This document shows positions 7,232-10,248 of a stretch of 10,248 bases of DNA, piece after piece; positions within the stretch are counted from its first letter, which is position 1, and each line of letters begins with the position of its first letter. The translations under genes were made by a program, and so were the position numbers. The stretch comes from an uncultured Bacteroidia bacterium (GTDB lineage Bacteria; Bacteroidota; Bacteroidia; Bacteroidales; UBA932). The DNA is taken from contig CACXHM010000050.1 of assembly GCA_902767465.1 (NCBI GenBank), forward strand, positions 1 through 10,248. The letters are read 5' to 3'. The notes under the pieces are model-generated. The model made no database searches and had not been told where the DNA came from. It saw nothing but the letters and a program-made list of their open reading frames with translations.

Positions 7232-10048
7232 TTATTTATATTGAACGAGGATGTCTTCCAGACACAGAGCGCCGCCCTGAATACCGCTATATTCAAATGT
7301 CTGCGTAATTCTGTGTCCCTGATATGTCTGTCCCTTGTTCCAGTTGGAAGCACCGTAATTCCATTCTGCCATTCTGGTGCTGGCAGGGACAAGGCGCAGT
7401 TTTACTTTTGCTTTTCCGAGTACTTCTGAAGGTAGCACGAAACGGTATGGCACGAGTCCGAAGCCCCAATCACTGTTGGTATAGCAAGGTTTACCTATTG
7501 CGCTGCTATGGAAGGAATCGAGTACCGTTGCGTTTGTTTCCGAAACACAGAAAGGCACGGAACGGAGTTCAAAGCTGTCCTTTCCTGTGGCGGCATTGAC
7601 AGCCCTGCGCCAAGTGCCGAAATCAGTTCCGTTTTCAGAAACAGCATATTCAACCGCCCAATCTATCGGGAAAGAGGAACTGTAGGTCCAGGAAATGTTA
7701 TTTGCATTCGCCCTGTTGAATTGGCCACCGGCAATTGAGAAGCTGAGAGCCGCCTCGCTTCCGCCAATGCCTGCCGTACTGAATTCGGCAACGATTCCTT
7801 TGGTTTCTCCGGTCCAGTTGCCGGCAGCATCCCACTCATAGAATCCGGAATAGTTGCAAAGAAATTCTATTACGGACCCTGCGGACATACCGAAACCCTG
7901 ATCCACATTGTTCGAAATGCTGCTGGTAATTGGATCCGACACCTCAAGGCCGCGATAACCCCATGCGGGAACGACCGGATAAGTCTCTGAAGTCTTTCCC
8001 TTGGGGAAATCGAGATTCTCGCTATATAGTCTGGCAACGTCGCCGGTATTGTTGGTCATACCGGAGGCTTCTGTTGCGTTCAGCACTTCCTGATAGTAAT
8101 GATCGGTGGTTTTCGTGGAATAATAGCCTCCTGTTGCGGCCGTATTGCCATTCCAGGAGTAAGCTCCGACGCTCCAGGTTTTTTTGGTAAAGCTCCATTC
8201 AACAAGGTCTCTCCAGGAAGATGCAGCGGCCGATGAAATGGCAATGTCGCCTTCGTCGAAAGGACGGATGCTGTAACGTCCGATATTGCCTCCCCAACGC
8301 TCCATCTCCTGATGCACTATGATCCCGGACAGACTGCCTTTCCCCTGCGGGACAGCTTTTTTCTTTTTTGCAGAGGGATCCCAACGCCAGGGGCAATTCA
8401 TATTCACAAGCATATAGATTCCGTTGTTGTCTTTATCGTAGAGGAGATTGGCTGCGCCGTCCTTTGCTCTTCTAGCCTGGTTGGTTGCAACAGGAAGTGT
8501 CTCGTTGACAGGGTTGAGTATGGCGTCGTATTCGCGGACGTTCGTGTATCCTCCCCTCTTTATCTGGAATTCCATATCCTGAAGGGTACACCAGGTGTAA
8601 ATATCTTCATCTGAAAGACCACCAACAGTTTTGCTCTTGACCGGGAGGGCAACCCCAGTCTCTTCTACCACCACCCTGTCGATATTGGCGATGGTAAAAC
8701 GCAGAGGATCGCTTTCTTTAATTATCCGCACCCCGCCGAGATAAATCTTCACTTTGTCTCCCCGCTTGAGCAAATTGTCTTCTGCATCGGCATACTTAAT
8801 CCGGAATCCAAGGCTTCCGTCAAGGCTTTCCACGTAATTGGTCCTGTCGTTCTCCGTTGTGTAGATATTGTTTGCGTTGCCTTTGTCACGGTTGGCTGCG
8901 AGGCCGTCGACAGTTGTTCCGTAATTCAGGTTCTGGTCCATATTGGGATTGCCTCCTTCTCCGATTATCAAACCGAGAAGATAGTCCTCGTGAGCCTCAT
9001 CAGAGGAGTATGTACCACCTTCCGCATAAGTGCTGCGAAGATCTCCAAAGGAAATCTCCCGCTGCTGCACTTCCACATTCTGATCAACTGTAACGCTGGC
9101 AGACAGTGGAGTGCCGTCCAACGCAGTATAAAGCAAATCCAAAACTGCTTTGCGTCGGGATGTTGTAGTGTTGGGTGCCACCATATAGACAAGCTTGCCA
9201 GACGATATTGCTTCGGCAGAAATGAAATCTTCTCCTGCCAGATACCTCACAGTTATTGTGGTTTTGGACAGCTCTCTACCCAAATTGCTTTCAATGTCGA
9301 GTTTACGTTCTCCTCCGTCCTTGGACACAAGGTCCTGCTCCTGCACCCGCAGGTAAGCAGTTTCGCCGGACTGGACCACAAGGACGCTGTCCGTGAAAGT
9401 ATCTGCTACGCTCACCACTATGTATGCCTGCCTGCTTTCGCCGCTGACGTTGGATGCCAGCCGGAATCCGAATTCCCGGCTGCGCCCTCCAGGGACTCCG
9501 GATTCTTCGGGCAGTAATGAAGATTCCTGCGAAATAGTCACGTCTGAAATCCAGTCTGTCTGGGAGCCTGCATATTCTATCTGTGGTTCCAGAGATTCGA
9601 TATAATCTTCCGGCAGATTACTGAACAGATTCGTGGTGCCTGCACAGGCAAGGGAAGGATACTCGAGTTTACCATCCTCGAACAGTATGGCAGCGTCCTT
9701 TATACCTGTGGCCTGTGTTATCTGTATCTCTTTATTGAGATCTCCGCTGCTGATCTGGAGAGTAGCCTGCCTTGACAGGCCCCTGTTGACTCCGCACAGC
9801 ACATGGATGGTGGTAACACCTTTGCCGGAACTCTTGTCCAAAGCGGCCCATTCGGCGCCTTCCTTTAAGACTGCCGTCCATTTGTCAGAGCAGTAAACCG
9901 TGACCGGAACAGTCTCCTTGTCATAGCTTACATTTATGGTCTCGTAGTCCACGGCAAGGTACCAGTTTTCCTCATAAGGCTTTAAGCAAGAGCCGATCAA
10001 AACAGCCATTGCCGCAATAAGTATTATCTTTACAGTTTTCATACTCAT
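7232..10048 (-). CDS. DUF5689-domain surface lipoprotein with three Ig/BACON-like domains (938 aa)
   Basis: This is the first gene after susD and the largest paralogue. The lipoprotein signal ends in LIGSC (C21). Residues about 30-115 are a good BACON domain: strands VPVTVYCSDKWTAV, a WAAL turn, RQATLQISS and a closing ITQATG. Two weaker Ig-like repeats follow, about 116-232 and 233-328. DUF5689 occupies about 330-605: ISFGDLRSTY (332-341), NPNM (367-370), a variant DRTNYVES (401-408), GFRI (414-417), NMNCPWRW (549-556), GIIV (575-578) and RWGGNIGRYSIRP (584-596). Residues about 612-734 are an aromatic- and Asn/Gly/Thr-rich insert that is longer than in the paralogues. The C-terminal module (735-938) keeps GFYEWDAAGN.TG (735-747), FPIDWAVEYAVSENG (793-807) and a closing LEDILVQYK. 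It replaces LPWWD with VPFCV (831-835) and has WGFGLV (861-866) where the others have CGLGA. Two starts, M1 and M3 (MSMK), are possible and both keep the lipobox. A SusE/SusF-like ligand-binding role is inferred from position only. Confidence 0.9.
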   Translation of the reverse strand: MSMKTVKIILIAAMAVLIGSCLKPYEENWYLAVDYETINVSYDKETVPVTVYCSDKWTAVLKEGAEWAALDKSSGKGVTTIHVLCGVNRGLSRQATLQISSGDLNKEIQITQATGIKDAAILFEDGKLEYPSLACAGTTNLFSNLPEDYIESLEPQIEYAGSQTDWISDVTISQESSLLPEESGVPGGRSREFGFRLASNVSGESRQAYIVVSVADTFTDSVLVVQSGETAYLRVQEQDLVSKDGGERKLDIESNLGRELSKTTITVRYLAGEDFISAEAISSGKLVYMVAPNTTTSRRKAVLDLLYTALDGTPLSASVTVDQNVEVQQREISFGDLRSTYAEGGTYSSDEAHEDYLLGLIIGEGGNPNMDQNLNYGTTVDGLAANRDKGNANNIYTTENDRTNYVESLDGSLGFRIKYADAEDNLLKRGDKVKIYLGGVRIIKESDPLRFTIANIDRVVVEETGVALPVKSKTVGGLSDEDIYTWCTLQDMEFQIKRGGYTNVREYDAILNPVNETLPVATNQARRAKDGAANLLYDKDNNGIYMLVNMNCPWRWDPSAKKKKAVPQGKGSLSGIIVHQEMERWGGNIGRYSIRPFDEGDIAISSAAASSWRDLVEWSFTKKTWSVGAYSWNGNTAATGGYYSTKTTDHYYQEVLNATEASGMTNNTGDVARLYSENLDFPKGKTSETYPVVPAWGYRGLEVSDPITSSISNNVDQGFGMSAGSVIEFLCNYSGFYEWDAAGNWTGETKGIVAEFSTAGIGGSEAALSFSIAGGQFNRANANNISWTYSSSFPIDWAVEYAVSENGTDFGTWRRAVNAATGKDSFELRSVPFCVSETNATVLDSFHSSAIGKPCYTNSDWGFGLVPYRFVLPSEVLGKAKVKLRLVPASTRMAEWNYGASNWNKGQTYQGHRITQTFEYSGIQGGALCLEDILVQYK

Positions 10049-10053
10049 CGATT
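10049..10053 (-). other. 5-nt junction between susD-like stop and the first DUF5689 gene
   Basis: On the coding strand TAA is followed by AATCG and then ATGAGTATGAAA. The five-base gap ties the DUF5689 genes to the susD-like gene in one transcript. A second ATG two codons on is an equally plausible start. Confidence 0.6.
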
Positions 10054-10248
10054 TTACATTCCTTCAGCCACGTATTCATCATTGGACAGTGCGCCTTGAG
10101 AAAGCGCGCACTGGGTGGCAGGTATAGGATAGAAACGGTGGCAGCGCTTGATGCGTTCCCGAAGTTTCGCGTTGTTTGTACTTGCAAGGGTCTGCTCATA
10201 CCATACTCCCCAGCGCACAAGATCGAACTTACGCTGGAATTCTCCTCC
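10054..10248 (-). CDS. RagB/SusD-family nutrient-uptake outer-membrane lipoprotein (C-terminal 64 codons)
   Basis: The frame is open from the right edge to a TAA at 10054-10056. The peptide begins GGEFQRKFDLVRWGVWYEQ, matching the R..DL.RWG motif near the end of SusD-like proteins. It continues to FYPIPATQ, the conserved PIP motif that precedes the C-terminus in this family. The usual NPGY-like ending is absent; the protein closes with ALSNDEYVAEGM. SusD-like proteins are surface lipoproteins that cap a SusC-type TonB-dependent transporter and bind its cargo. Their genes normally follow susC directly, so a susC-like gene is predicted further upstream, beyond the window. Only the tail is visible, so cargo class cannot be judged. 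Confidence 0.9.
   Translation of the reverse strand, partial: GGEFQRKFDLVRWGVWYEQTLASTNNAKLRERIKRCHRFYPIPATQCALSQGALSNDEYVAEGM

Noticed and set aside
8357..8369. Two runs of six T separated by one C, considered as a phase-variable tract
   Set aside because: The runs are short and interrupted, and on the coding strand they encode lysines of a basic loop in DUF5689. No frame break is seen.
8990..9517. Plus-strand open frame of 175 codons with many Cys and His
   Set aside because: The Cys/His content comes from the reverse complement of the real gene, there is no spaced zinc-binding pattern, and the frame is antisense to Ig-like and DUF5689 sequence of the 938-residue protein.

Overview
The window looks like Bacteroidota DNA, most probably Bacteroidales. 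The evidence is the C-terminus of a RagB/SusD-type lipoprotein, two lipoproteins carrying BACON/Ig-like domains, DUF5689 domains, a fimbrillin-like N-terminal domain, A/T-rich translation starts without clear Shine-Dalgarno sequences, and near 50 % GC by eye. The genus cannot be fixed from the sequence alone.

Layout: every supported gene is on the minus strand, so transcription runs from the right edge to the left edge. In that order they are: (1) the last 64 codons of a susD-like gene (10054-10248); (2) a 938-residue lipoprotein with about three Ig/BACON-like domains, a DUF5689 domain and a C-terminal beta-rich module (7232-10048); (3) a 753-residue lipoprotein with two BACON-like domains, DUF5689 and the same C-terminal module (4961-7222); (4) an 837-residue lipoprotein with a fimbrillin-like domain, a jelly-roll-like domain and a xylose-isomerase-like TIM barrel (2472-4985); (5) a 540-residue exported protein made only of DUF5689 and the C-terminal module (853-2475); (6) an exported metallo-beta-lactamase-fold hydrolase with an N-terminal helical extension, cut by the left edge (1-851). 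Gaps are 5, 9, -25, -4 and 1 nt, so this is one tightly packed and probably translationally coupled operon. No non-coding stretch reaches even 20 bases, and no promoter, terminator, RNA gene, mobile element or CRISPR array is visible. The promoter presumably lies upstream of a susC gene beyond the right edge.

How it may work (inference): the layout is that of a SusCD-type outer-membrane uptake locus, in which genes directly after susD usually encode surface ligand-binding lipoproteins. Three diverged DUF5689 paralogues occupy that position, two probably lipid-anchored and one apparently soluble. Two candidate metal-dependent enzymes, an anchored TIM barrel and an exported MBL-fold protein, could process the ligand. 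There is no glycoside hydrolase, polysaccharide lyase, sulfatase or peptidase in the window, so the substrate cannot be read from it. The most notable features are the graded domain loss across the three paralogues, the shared C-terminal module, the fusion of an isomerase-like barrel to surface-protein domains, and an apparently missing metal ligand in the MBL-fold protein.
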